64,000 nucleotides of DNA from Alphaproteobacteria bacterium. GTDB taxonomy: Bacteria; Pseudomonadota; Alphaproteobacteria; Rhodobacterales; Rhodobacteraceae. The notes under the pieces are model-generated. The model searched no databases. It was not told where the DNA came from and saw nothing but the letters and a program-made list of their open reading frames with translations. Location: NCBI GenBank assembly GCA_030429495.1, contig JAUIFH010000001.1, positions 578,770 to 642,769 of the forward strand. The letters run 5' to 3'. This document shows positions 34,750 to 42,818 of this stretch, piece after piece (the stretch's first letter is position 1; each line of letters begins with the position of its first letter). The translations under genes were made by a program, and so were the position numbers.

Positions 34750-35868
34750 TCAGATCCCGACCACCGTCTTCGGATCGACAGTTGCGATACCCAGCGCCTC
34801 GCCCACGGCGGCATAGGTCAGCTTGCCGGCATGGACGTTCAGGCCGTTCAGCAGGTGCGGATCGTCGGCGCAGGCCTGTTTCCAGCCCTTGTTGGCGAGC
34901 GCCAGCATGAAGGGCATCGTCGCGTTGCCAAGCGCAATGGTCGAGGTGCGGGCGACCGCGCCCGGCATGTTGGCCACGCAGTAATGCATGATGCCATCAA
35001 CCTCGTAGATCGGGTCCTGGTGCGTCGTGGCCTTCGAGGTCTCGAAGCAGCCGCCCTGGTCGATGGCGACATCGACGAGCGCGGCGCCCGGCTTCAGCTC
35101 CTTCAGCTGCGCTTTCGAGATCAGCTTCGGCGCGGCCGCGCCGGGGATCAGAACGGCGCCGATGATCATGTCGGCCTGACGCGCGAGTTCGATCGTGTTC
35201 GAGGCCGAAGCGTAGGAATTCTTGAACGTGCCGCCGAAGACGTCATCAAGGTAGCGCAGGCGCGGGATCGAGCGGTCGAGCACGGTCACGTCCGCTCCCA
35301 TCCCGGCGGCGATCTTCGCGGCATGGGTGCCGACGACACCACCGCCGATCACGAGGACCCTTGCGGGGCCGACGCCCGGCACGCCGCCCATCAGCACGCC
35401 GCGCCCGCCATTGGCCTTCTGCAGGGTCCAGGCCCCGACCTGCGGTGCGAGGCGTCCCGCTACCTCGGACATGGGCGCGAGAAGCGGCAGGCCGCCATTG
35501 CGGTCGGTCACCGTCTCATAGGCGATGCAGGTCGCGCCGGAGGCCAGGAGGTCCTTGGTCTGCTCCGGATCGGGCGCGAGGTGGAGATAGGTGAAGAGGA
35601 TCTGCCCCTCGCGCAGCATCTTGCGCTCGACCGCCTGGGGTTCCTTCACCTTGACGATCATGTCGGCGGTGTCGAAGACCTCATTCGCCGTCCCGAGTAT
35701 CTTCGCACCGACGGCGGTGTAGTCGGCGTCGGTGAAGCCCGCACCGAGGCCCGCGCCGGTCTCGATCAGCACCTGATGGCCGTTGCCTGTGGCCTCCCCG
35801 GCCGCGCTCGGCGTCATGCCGACGCGGAATTCCTGCGGCTTGATCTCTTTCGGGCAACCGATCTTCAT
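34750..35868 (-). CDS. ald: Alanine dehydrogenase
   Basis: A 372-residue NAD-dependent enzyme that interconverts L-alanine and pyruvate plus ammonia. It shows the start MKIGCPKEIKPQEFRVGMTP, substrate lysine in VKVKEPQ, catalytic histidine in TYLHLAPD, and the Rossmann motif VLVIGGGVVGTHAAKIAAGMGA. The ATG at 35866-35868 has a GGGGAGGAC ribosome site; the longer open frame upstream overlaps the Lrp gene. Control by the divergent Lrp-type regulator is likely. Confidence 0.96.
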   Translation of the reverse strand: MKIGCPKEIKPQEFRVGMTPSAAGEATGNGHQVLIETGAGLGAGFTDADYTAVGAKILGTANEVFDTADMIVKVKEPQAVERKMLREGQILFTYLHLAPDPEQTKDLLASGATCIAYETVTDRNGGLPLLAPMSEVAGRLAPQVGAWTLQKANGGRGVLMGGVPGVGPARVLVIGGGVVGTHAAKIAAGMGADVTVLDRSIPRLRYLDDVFGGTFKNSYASASNTIELARQADMIIGAVLIPGAAAPKLISKAQLKELKPGAALVDVAIDQGGCFETSKATTHQDPIYEVDGIMHYCVANMPGAVARTSTIALGNATMPFMLALANKGWKQACADDPHLLNGLNVHAGKLTYAAVGEALGIATVDPKTVVGI

Positions 35869-35997
35869 TCTGTCCTCCCCGGTAATTTTTGTGCGCGGAA
35901 TCATGCAGGAGGTGGCATGAAATTGCTTTGAGAAATCTCTGGCGTTCCGGGCGAGATTGCTTGATATTTCCTGCCTGAGGCGAATTTCTTCGAATAA

Positions 35998-36468
35998 ATG
36001 TGCGCACACATGGAACTGGACGCGACGGACCGACGAATCCTTGAAGTCTTGCAGAAGCAGGGACGGATCACCAATGCCGACCTGTCGGAGCGGGTCAACC
36101 TGTCGCCATCGGCCTGCCACCGGCGCGTGCAGCGGCTGGAGACCGACGGCTACATAGACGCGTTCGTGGCGCTTCTCAATGCGCGCAAGATGAAACGGCC
36201 GACCACGGTGTTCGTCGAGATCACGCTGTCGGGACAGGCCGACGAATTGCTGGAGGCTTTCGAGAAGGCGGTGCGGCTTGTGCCGGACATCCTCGAATGC
36301 CACCTGATGGCCGGATCGGCGGACTATCTCCTGAAAGTGGTGGCCGAGGATACCGAGGATTTCGCCCGCATCCATCGCCAGCACCTTGCCCGGCTGCCGG
36401 GCGTGGCGCAGATGCATTCGTCCTTCGCGCTGCGAACCGTGCGCCAGTCGACGGCGATCCCGGTCTGA
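35998..36468 (+). CDS. Lrp/AsnC-family regulator, probable activator of ald
   Basis: A 156-residue regulator with the Lrp helix-turn-helix (LDATDRRILEVLQKQGRITNADLSERVNLSPSACHRRVQRLE) and a C-terminal ligand-binding RAM domain. It is divergent from ald with 129 bp between starts, the usual AldR arrangement, in which alanine acts as effector. Two ATGs are possible, 35998 and 36010; the first overlaps the palindrome TGTGCGCACA (35999-36008), so the second may be the real start. Neither has a strong ribosome site. Confidence 0.88.
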   Translation: MCAHMELDATDRRILEVLQKQGRITNADLSERVNLSPSACHRRVQRLETDGYIDAFVALLNARKMKRPTTVFVEITLSGQADELLEAFEKAVRLVPDILECHLMAGSADYLLKVVAEDTEDFARIHRQHLARLPGVAQMHSSFALRTVRQSTAIPV

Positions 36469-36505
36469 GGGGCGCGCGCGTCCCGGATCGCAGCCGCGCG
36501 GTGCG

Positions 36506-36820
36506 TCAGAAAAGGCCCGCGACCGACCGTTCCGCCACCTCGCGCAACGACGGTGCCACGCCTGCCCCCAGAAGGATCAGATGCAGCGCGACAATCGCGT
36601 TCAGCCAGTTGCGGAAGGGTTGCTTCTGCGTCTTGTGCCGCAGCCGGTGCTGGGCGATCTTCGCACCCAGGCTGCCGCCGATCAGCGCCAGCCAGAGCAG
36701 CGATCTTTCGGATATCCGCCATCCCGCCACCCGCGCCTGACGCTTGTCGATCGCGAAGGCGGCATAGGTCAGGAGATTGATTGCGACGAAAAGTGCCAGG
36801 AGTTTCAGGGCGCCGGTCAC
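36506..36820 (-). CDS. DUF1294 membrane protein
   Basis: A 104-residue protein with membrane segments near residues 5-22, 40-55 and 72-90. Family landmarks are YAAFAIDKRQARVAGWRISE and LIGGSLGAKIAQHRLRHKTQKQPF. Homologues are sometimes fused to cold-shock domains; this one stands alone. It follows the transglycosylase gene by 3 nt. Function unknown. Confidence 0.83.
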   Translation of the reverse strand: MTGALKLLALFVAINLLTYAAFAIDKRQARVAGWRISERSLLWLALIGGSLGAKIAQHRLRHKTQKQPFRNWLNAIVALHLILLGAGVAPSLREVAERSVAGLF

Positions 36821-36823
36821 GAT

Positions 36824-37276
36824 TCAGCTCCTGAGGCCGGTCTCGCGCAGCAGGCCGCGGCGCTTGGCCTCGTAGTAATAGCCGCGCGCATACCACATCA
36901 CTGCCCGGTCGCGGCTGCCGTCCGAGACGAGCCAGGCCCCGCGCAGGTATCTGACCGCGTAACGAAGATTGGTCTCGGCATCGAGCAGGCCTTCCGGCGC
37001 GCCGCGATAGCCCATCGTGCGCGCGGTCTCGGGCAGGATCTGCATCAAGCCGTAATAGGGCCCGTTCCGCGCCGCCGGGTTGTAGCTGCTTTCGCGCTGA
37101 ACGACCCGGTGGATGAGATCCTCGGGAATGTCGTAGACGCGCGCGTATTTCGCGATAAGGCGGTTGATCTCCGCCGGTCCGCCCGGCCCGGACGCGGGGC
37201 CTCGGTCGCGGCTGCCACAGGCGGACAGGCCGGCCACGACAAGGACGAGCGCCGCTCGGCGGGAAATTCTGGTCAT
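36824..37276 (-). CDS. Lytic transglycosylase-domain lipoprotein
   Basis: A 150-residue protein with a lipobox (LSAC, cysteine near residue 20) and a goose-lysozyme-like SLT domain. The catalytic glutamate is in VVQRESSYNP, followed by GLMQILPETARTMGY and ETNLRYAVRYL. It should cut peptidoglycan glycan strands with formation of anhydro-muropeptides, from the inner face of the outer membrane or the outer face of the inner one. It is short for the family, with no extra domains. Read together with the DUF1294 gene. Confidence 0.87.
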   Translation of the reverse strand: MTRISRRAALVLVVAGLSACGSRDRGPASGPGGPAEINRLIAKYARVYDIPEDLIHRVVQRESSYNPAARNGPYYGLMQILPETARTMGYRGAPEGLLDAETNLRYAVRYLRGAWLVSDGSRDRAVMWYARGYYYEAKRRGLLRETGLRS

Positions 37277-37388
37277 CGGGGCCTCCTTCGCGTCGCACCC
37301 TCATAGCGCACCGGGCGGATGCTGCAAGTGCGGCCTTGCCAATGGCCGGCCGGCGGGCAAAGAAGGTCCAGGTCTGGCGGACAGGATC

Positions 37389-38354
37389 ATGGCAGAGGTC
37401 GCGACGAACAATATCCGGGGGGCAGTGCTGGCGCTCGTTGCCATGGGAATCTTCGCCACCCACGATGTCGTGGTGAAGACGCTGGGCGCCAGCTATTCGG
37501 CGATCCAGATCGTGTTCTTCGCGGCGCTTCTGAGCTTTCCGGTCGTCACGGTGATCCTGCTGGGCGATGCGCGGGAGACGAGCCTGAAGCCGCGCCATCC
37601 CTGGTGGGTGGCGCTGCGCAGCCTGTGCACGACCGTGACCGGCGTCGCGGCGTTCTACGCGTTTTCCACGCTGCCGCTGGCGCAGGTCTATGTGATCCTG
37701 TTCGCGACGCCACTCGTCGTCACGATCCTGTCGATCCCGATCCTTGGAGAGAAGGTGCGCCTGCGGCGATGGGCGGCGGTGATTGCCGGCCTTGTCGGGG
37801 TTCTGGTCGTGATGCGGCCGGGGCAGGCGGACCTGTCGCTCGGCCATCTCGCGGCGCTGGTCGCGGCTGTCTGCGGGGCACTGGCCTCGATCATCATCCG
37901 CAAGATCGGGCAGGACGAACGCTCTGTCGTGCTGCTACTGTTCCCGATGGTGGGCAACGTGATCGCGCTGGGTGCGGCGCTGCCTTTCGTCTACCGGCCG
38001 ATGCCGGTCGGCGATCTCGGACTGCTCGCCGTGATCGCGGTCTTCGGACTGGTCGCATCCTACCTCGTCATCCTTGCCTATCGCGAGGGCGAGGCGGTGA
38101 TTGTGGCGCCGATGCAGTATTCGCAGATCCTCTGGGCGACCGCCTACGGCTATTTCCTGTTCGCCGAGACCCCGGATGGCGGCACCGTCCTCGGCGCGGC
38201 GATCATCATCGCCTCGGGCCTCTACATCGTGTTCCGCGAAGCGCGCGCCGGGACCTCGGTCAACCGGCCCGTTCTGGCCACGCGCGGGCGGCCTGAAACC
38301 GTGACGCCGCGCGCCAGTGTCCTGCAGCGCGTGCTTTCCGCGCGGGAGCGCTGA
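37389..38354 (+). CDS. EamA/DMT-family transporter
   Basis: A 321-residue inner-membrane carrier with ten predicted helices arranged as two EamA repeats (first about 10-140, second about 155-285). The repeat end motif PLAQVYVILFATPLVVTILSIPILGEKV is typical. The ATG at 37389 gives a normal cytosolic N-terminus, although the ribosome site is weak. The substrate, a metabolite or amino acid in relatives, is unknown. Confidence 0.85.
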   Translation: MAEVATNNIRGAVLALVAMGIFATHDVVVKTLGASYSAIQIVFFAALLSFPVVTVILLGDARETSLKPRHPWWVALRSLCTTVTGVAAFYAFSTLPLAQVYVILFATPLVVTILSIPILGEKVRLRRWAAVIAGLVGVLVVMRPGQADLSLGHLAALVAAVCGALASIIIRKIGQDERSVVLLLFPMVGNVIALGAALPFVYRPMPVGDLGLLAVIAVFGLVASYLVILAYREGEAVIVAPMQYSQILWATAYGYFLFAETPDGGTVLGAAIIIASGLYIVFREARAGTSVNRPVLATRGRPETVTPRASVLQRVLSARER

Positions 38355-38372
38355 ATGCGGGCGCAATGCCCC

Positions 38373-38401
38373 TTGCCAAAGCCCGGCAGAACCGCTAACC
38401 C
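38373..38401 (+). promoter_or_regulatory. Candidate promoter of tRNA-Pro
   Basis: TTGCCA and TAACCC stand 17 bp apart, with the -10 ending 13 bp before the first tRNA base. The spacing and the -35 are the same as before rpmI. Confidence 0.55.
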
Positions 38402-38413
38402 GCGCCCCACGGT

Positions 38414-38490
38414 CGGAGCGTAGCGCAGCCTGGTAGCGCACCTGCTTCGGGAGCAGGGGGTCGGAGGTTCGAATCCTCTCGCTCCGACCA
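38414..38490 (+). tRNA. tRNA-Pro, anticodon CGG
   Basis: A complete 77-nt cloverleaf. Acceptor arms CGGAGCG and CGCTCCG pair fully, the D stem is GCGC/GCGC, the anticodon stem is CCTGC/GCAGG with loop TTCGGGA (anticodon CGG at positions 34-36), and the T arm is GGAGG-TTCGAAT-CCTCT. The variable loop has 5 nt and CCA is encoded. It reads proline codon CCG. Confidence 0.96.
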
Positions 38491-38530
38491 ACTCCCGATG
38501 TCCCTGTTCCTGAGGAGCGCGCGGTTCCCG

Positions 38531-38565
38531 CGCGCAAGCGATGTCTCACGCCATTCGCTTGCGCG
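38531..38565. repeat. 11-bp inverted repeat after tRNA-Pro
   Basis: CGCGCAAGCGA (38531-38541) and TCGCTTGCGCG (38555-38565) are perfect complementary arms around 13 nt. With no T-run it is not an ordinary terminator; it may stabilise or process the tRNA transcript 3' end. Confidence 0.6.
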
Positions 38566-38602
38566 AAAGGCGCTCGGGCGGCCTCCGGCGGAAGTACTTA
38601 TC

Positions 38603-38640
38603 GACAGAAAGTGGGGGTCTTTCCCCTTCTACTTTCTGTC
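38603..38640. repeat. 10-bp inverted repeat with nested G/C arms
   Basis: GACAGAAAGT (38603-38612) and ACTTTCTGTC (38631-38640) enclose GGGG...CCCC, giving a two-part hairpin. It lies between tRNA-Pro and the end of thpR, next to the extragenic repeat at 38652. Confidence 0.6.
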
Positions 38641-38651
38641 TGCAAAGACTT

Positions 38652-38680
38652 CGGGGGTCCGGGGGCGGCGCCCCCCGGAT
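38652..38680. repeat. Rhodobacterales-type extragenic repeat, copy 2
   Basis: CGGGGGTCCGGGGG (38652-38665) is the reverse complement of the 14-mer at 22416-22429. It is followed by GCGGC and GCCCCCCGGAT, which pairs with the TCCGGGGGC part. Orientation relative to the nearest gene end (thpR, minus strand) is the same as for copy 1 relative to the upstream transaminase end. Confidence 0.58.
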
Positions 38681-38692
38681 CGGCGCGTGGTT

Positions 38693-39235
38693 TCACGACA
38701 GCGGGTAGTGGGCCAGCACCTCGTAGACCGGTGCGGGCGCGTCGAGCGTCGAGTGGAAGAGCGTGAAGCCGGTCACTGGAAACGGATCGATCCGGAAATC
38801 GTGCCGCGCGGCGATGAAGTCGCCGAGCCGCCGTTGCTCTGCCACGCCGAGGCGGTGTCCGAACCGCGCGATCGTCACATGCGGCAGGAAGCGTTCACGG
38901 GGCAGCATCAGGCCGGCACCGTGCAGGCGGCTGCGGATGCGGCCATGCAGGTCGGTGAGCGCCGGGTCGGCCTCCGCGCTGAGATGGAGAAGCGCCGGGC
39001 TGCGCCCGCCCAGCGTACCAAGCCCGGTGAGACGCAGCGTGAAGGCGCGCGCGCGGAGCGTGAGCAGCGCCTCGTGCGCGGCTTCCAGCTCCGCCTCGGT
39101 CCGGTCGCCGAGAAAGGCGAGGGTCAGATGAAGATTTTCGGCCGGCACGGCGCGGCCGGCGGGCAGATCCGACTGGAGCGCCTCGATTGCCCCGGTGGCT
39201 GCCGGAGGAAGGGGAAGGGCAAGGAAAGTGCGCAT
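38693..39235 (-). CDS. thpR: RNA 2',3'-cyclic phosphodiesterase
   Basis: A 180-residue 2H phosphoesterase that opens 2',3'-cyclic phosphates on RNA (formerly 2'-5' RNA ligase). The two catalytic HxTx motifs are HLTL near residue 36 and HVTI near residue 118, at the usual distance. The start MRTFLALPLP is family-like. It is divergent from an MFS gene. Confidence 0.9.
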   Translation of the reverse strand: MRTFLALPLPPAATGAIEALQSDLPAGRAVPAENLHLTLAFLGDRTEAELEAAHEALLTLRARAFTLRLTGLGTLGGRSPALLHLSAEADPALTDLHGRIRSRLHGAGLMLPRERFLPHVTIARFGHRLGVAEQRRLGDFIAARHDFRIDPFPVTGFTLFHSTLDAPAPVYEVLAHYPLS

Positions 39236-39353
39236 TTCGGGTCACCCGGTTGGTTCGAGGCGATCCAAGCATATCCGGCACCTTTGTGCAGCCCTTGAAC
39301 CTTGCCGTGAACTGCAGCAGGGTCAGCGCATTCTTGGTGACGGGCGGGGCGAC

Positions 39354-40535
39354 ATGCGTGCAGGACTGGCTTTTCTGGTGGCCGGCTATGTGCTTAGCCA
39401 GTTCTACCGGGCCTTCCTTGCGGTCTTGACGCCGGTTCTGGGTGACGAAATCGGTGCCAACCCCGGCGATCTCGCACTGTCTTCGGGAATATGGTTCTTC
39501 GTCTTCGCGCTCATGCAGATGCCGGTGGGCGCAGCGCTCGACCGGGTCGGTCCGCGGATCACGGCGTCGCTGCTGCTGGGCGCGGGCGGCGGCGGTGGAG
39601 CACTGGTCTTCGCGCTGGCTGACGGGCCGGGCGCGGTGCATCTGGCGATGGCGCTGATCGGGATCGGCTGTTCGCCCGTCCTCATGGCCTCCTACTACAT
39701 CTTCGCCCGGGTCTATTCTCCGGCCGTCTTCGGCACGCTCGCCGGCGCGATCATCGGCGTCGGCTCGCTCGGCAATATCGCCGGGGCGACGCCGCTTGCC
39801 TGGCTGGTGGCCGCGATCGGCTGGCGTCCGGCGCTGTTCGGGCTGGCCGCCGTCACGGTCGCTGTCGCCTTCGCGCTCTGGGTCTTCGTCCGCGATCCGG
39901 AGAGGGCTGCCGCGCCGGATGCCGGCCGCGGTTCGGTGATGGATCTTCTGCGGATTCCCGGCCTCTGGGCGATACTGCCGCTGATGGCTGTGGCCTACGC
40001 GCCGTCCGCCGCGATCCGCGGGCTTTGGGCCGGGCCCTACCTGTCGGAGGTGTTCGGTGCAGATGCGCTGGCGATCGGACGCGCGACGCTGGTGATGGCG
40101 CTAGCCATGGTTCTAGGAAATTTCGCCTACGGGCCGCTCGACCGGGTGTTCGGCACCCGGAAATGGGTGGTGATCAGCGGCAATGTCGGGGCGGCGCTTT
40201 GCCTTGCCGCGCTGGCCGTGGCACCGGCCTCCGGGTTCTGGACGGCGACCGCGCTCCTCGCCGGGCTGGGGCTGTTCGGTGCGTCCTTTCCTGCGATCAT
40301 GTCGCATGGCCGGGGCTTCTTCCCGCCGCATCTGATCGGGCGCGGGGTGACGTTCCTGAACATGTTCGGGATCGGCGGCGCGGGGCTGCTGCAGTTCGCG
40401 TCGCGGCCGGTTTACGAGGCGGCCGGTTCGGGCGGCATGCCGGAGGAGACGTTCAGATGGCTCTTTCTGTTCTTCCTCGTGCCACTTGTCGCCGGGATCG
40501 CGGTCTACCTCTTCAGCAAGGACCGGATGGACTGA
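39354..40535 (+). CDS. MFS transporter
   Basis: A 393-residue carrier with about twelve helices, rich in glycine and alanine. The start VAGYVLSQFYRAFLAVLTPVLGDEIGA and the loop ALDRVGPRITASLLLGAGG fit the nitrate/nitrite or sugar-phosphate type of major facilitators. The ATG at 39354 sits directly before the first helix; the open frame upstream looks non-coding. The next gene, pseF, begins 62 nt later, so coexpression with the pseudaminic acid genes is possible but not shown. Confidence 0.83.
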   Translation: MRAGLAFLVAGYVLSQFYRAFLAVLTPVLGDEIGANPGDLALSSGIWFFVFALMQMPVGAALDRVGPRITASLLLGAGGGGGALVFALADGPGAVHLAMALIGIGCSPVLMASYYIFARVYSPAVFGTLAGAIIGVGSLGNIAGATPLAWLVAAIGWRPALFGLAAVTVAVAFALWVFVRDPERAAAPDAGRGSVMDLLRIPGLWAILPLMAVAYAPSAAIRGLWAGPYLSEVFGADALAIGRATLVMALAMVLGNFAYGPLDRVFGTRKWVVISGNVGAALCLAALAVAPASGFWTATALLAGLGLFGASFPAIMSHGRGFFPPHLIGRGVTFLNMFGIGGAGLLQFASRPVYEAAGSGGMPEETFRWLFLFFLVPLVAGIAVYLFSKDRMD

Positions 40536-40597
40536 GCGCGCGACGGGGCTTTGCCTCGCGCCGCCCGCGTCGTAACAGGTAGGGGAAAGGAAATCCG

Positions 40598-41305
40598 ATG
40601 AGCGCCATCGCCATCCTGCCCGCGCGCGGAGGGTCCAAGCGGATCCCACGCAAGAATGTCCGCCCCTTCGCGGGGAAGGCCGCGATCGGCTGGCCGATCC
40701 GCGCGGCGAAGACCAGCGGGTGTTTCGAGAAGATCGTGGTCACGACCGACGACGCGGAAATCGCCGCGGCCGCGCGGGCGGCCGGCGCCGAAGTGCCGTT
40801 CACGCGCGACGCGGCGCTGGCCGACGATCACACCGGTACGACCGAGGTGATCCGCGACGCCGTCGCGCGGTTGAGCCTGCCTGCGGATGTTCCGGTCTGC
40901 TGCATCTACCCGACTGCGTTCTTCGTGACGGCCGGGGACCTTTCGGCCGGCCTCGAAAGGCTGCGGGAGGGGGCGGACTGGGTGCTTTCGGTCGGCGAAT
41001 ACCGCACGCCGATCGACCGGGCCTATCGGCGCGACGGCGCGCGCATGGTGGCGCGCGATCCGGCGAAGATGCCGATGCGCTCGCAGGACCTGGAACCCGC
41101 CTTCTTCGACGCGGGACAGTTCTACTGGGCGCGGGCCGCGACATGGCTTGATTCCGGCGCTAGGGTCTGGGACGGGGCGGCGGGGATCGTCCTGCCGCCG
41201 GAACGCTGCATCGACATCGACACCGAGGCGGACTGGCAGCTGGCAGAGCGCATGTTCAGCGCATTGGAACTGGGAGCGGGCGATGCGGTTCCTGATCCGC
41301 ACTGA
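40598..41305 (+). CDS. pseF: Pseudaminic acid cytidylyltransferase
   Basis: A 235-residue enzyme that activates pseudaminic acid with CTP to CMP-pseudaminic acid, the last step of the pathway. The nucleotide-binding start IAILPARGGSKRIPRKNVRPF is the NeuA/KdsB/PseF signature, and the later FDAGQFYWARA and CIDIDTEADW segments fit PseF. The ATG follows an AGGGGAAAGG site. It overlaps pseG by 23 nt. Assignment to pseudaminic rather than sialic or legionaminic acid rests on the PseB, PseC and PseG genes beside it. Confidence 0.9.
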   Translation: MSAIAILPARGGSKRIPRKNVRPFAGKAAIGWPIRAAKTSGCFEKIVVTTDDAEIAAAARAAGAEVPFTRDAALADDHTGTTEVIRDAVARLSLPADVPVCCIYPTAFFVTAGDLSAGLERLREGADWVLSVGEYRTPIDRAYRRDGARMVARDPAKMPMRSQDLEPAFFDAGQFYWARAATWLDSGARVWDGAAGIVLPPERCIDIDTEADWQLAERMFSALELGAGDAVPDPH

Positions 41306-42818
41306 CGGCGATCCCCGGATCGGCGGCGGCCATGTGATGCGCTGCCTGACGCTGGCGGAGGCCGCCCGCGCGCGGGGCCATGACGTGGCCTTCGTCACTG
41401 CGGTATCGCCGGGGTCAATGGCGGAGCGGATCCGCGCTGCGGGCTTCGGCGCGGTGCCGGTCCTGCCGGTCGCCCACGACCCCGCGGCCGATCCGCGCGC
41501 GCCGGTGCATGCCGGCTGGCTTGTCGCGCCGTGGGAGGAGGACGCACGGATCACGGCCGAGGCCGTTGCCAAGGTTGGGACGGACTGGGTGATTGTCGAT
41601 CACTACGGGCTTGATGACCGCTGGGCAGCGCGGGTTCGCAGGGGCCGGCCCGAACTGCGGATCATGGCGCTTGACGATCTCGATGACAGGGCGCTGGGCG
41701 CGGACATCGTCCTGGACCAGACGCGGCTTTCAGGCGTGCGGCAGAATGCGGGCCCGGCCCAGCTTACCGGGCCTGATTTCGCTCTGCTTCGCCCGGAATT
41801 CGCGGCGGCGCGCGAGGCGGCGCTGGCGCGGCGCGGCGGGTCGGTCGCGCGGGTACTAGTCGCGCCGGGGATGGGCGATGCGGTGGGATTGGTGCCACTG
41901 GCGCTGACCGCCCTGGACGGGTTCCCGTCCTTGCGGATCGACGTGGCGATGGGTTCGGCCAGCCAGAGCCGCACGGCGGTCGAGGCGCGGCCCGACGTAG
42001 TGCTGCATCTGGATGCGACGGACATGGCCGCGCTGATGACAGCGGCCGATCTCTGCATCGGCGCGGGTGGAATGACGGGGTGGGAACGCTGCTGCCTCGG
42101 CCTGCCTGCGGTCGCTGTGGCGGTGGCGGACAATCAGGTTCCCGCGCTGAACGGGCTGGCGGAAGCAGGCGCGGTCGTCGCCCTGACGCTCGACGCGGCG
42201 CGATCGGGCAGCCTGCGAGAGGCGGTGGCCGTCGCGCTGAAAAAGGCGCCGGAGCTTTCGGCGGCGGCGGCGCGGCTTTGCGATGGCAAGGGCGCGGACC
42301 GGGTGCTTGACGCGCTTGAGGGCGGGTTCCGTCCGGTGACAGAGGCCGACGCGCTGCTTCTTTTCGACTGGCGCAATCGCCCGGCGATCCGGGCGGTCAG
42401 CCACAACAAGGATGCGCTGGTCTGGGAGGAGCATGTCGCCTGGCTGAACCGCGCCCTGACGCGGGACGATGCCATCTACCGCATCTGGACCGAGGGCGGG
42501 CGCGACATTGGCCATGCAAGTGCACGCGACACCGGCGACGGTGTGTGGCAGTGGAGCTTCTACATCGGCGCGGCGGATGCGCCGAAAGGCGCCGGCGGGC
42601 GGATGATGGCGGCTTTCGCGCGCCATCTGTTCGCGCGGCCGGACGCGGTCTCGATCCGGGCCGAGGTCGTTGCGGGTAATACCCAGTCGGAGTCGCTGCA
42701 TCGACGGTTGGGATTCCGGCAGACAGATGCTGCGGGCGGCACGCTTGTCTTCACGCTCACCAGATGCGATCACGAGGCGCGGCTGGGGCTGGCGATGGAA
42801 GGACATCAGGATGGCTGA
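41283..42818 (+). CDS. Fused PseG hydrolase and PseH-like N-acetyltransferase
   Basis: A 511-residue two-domain protein. Residues 1 to about 335 are PseG, which removes UDP from UDP-2,4-diacetamido-trideoxy-altropyranose: GGGHVMRC with catalytic histidine H17, DHYGLDDRW, and the GAGGMTGWERCCLGLP UDP-binding segment. From about residue 340 a GNAT domain follows (LLFDWRNRPAIRAVSHNKD ... ENH-type ending SLHRRLGFRQ), matching PseH, which acetylates the 4-amino sugar just before PseG acts. Two consecutive steps are thus on one chain, and no separate pseH is present. The stop overlaps pseI by 8 nt. Confidence 0.9.
   Translation: MRFLIRTDGDPRIGGGHVMRCLTLAEAARARGHDVAFVTAVSPGSMAERIRAAGFGAVPVLPVAHDPAADPRAPVHAGWLVAPWEEDARITAEAVAKVGTDWVIVDHYGLDDRWAARVRRGRPELRIMALDDLDDRALGADIVLDQTRLSGVRQNAGPAQLTGPDFALLRPEFAAAREAALARRGGSVARVLVAPGMGDAVGLVPLALTALDGFPSLRIDVAMGSASQSRTAVEARPDVVLHLDATDMAALMTAADLCIGAGGMTGWERCCLGLPAVAVAVADNQVPALNGLAEAGAVVALTLDAARSGSLREAVAVALKKAPELSAAAARLCDGKGADRVLDALEGGFRPVTEADALLLFDWRNRPAIRAVSHNKDALVWEEHVAWLNRALTRDDAIYRIWTEGGRDIGHASARDTGDGVWQWSFYIGAADAPKGAGGRMMAAFARHLFARPDAVSIRAEVVAGNTQSESLHRRLGFRQTDAAGGTLVFTLTRCDHEARLGLAMEGHQDG

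Noticed and set aside
38491..38692. Integrase attachment site at the 3' end of tRNA-Pro
   Set aside because: No integrase gene and no second copy of the tRNA end was found in the window, so there is no evidence for an island here.
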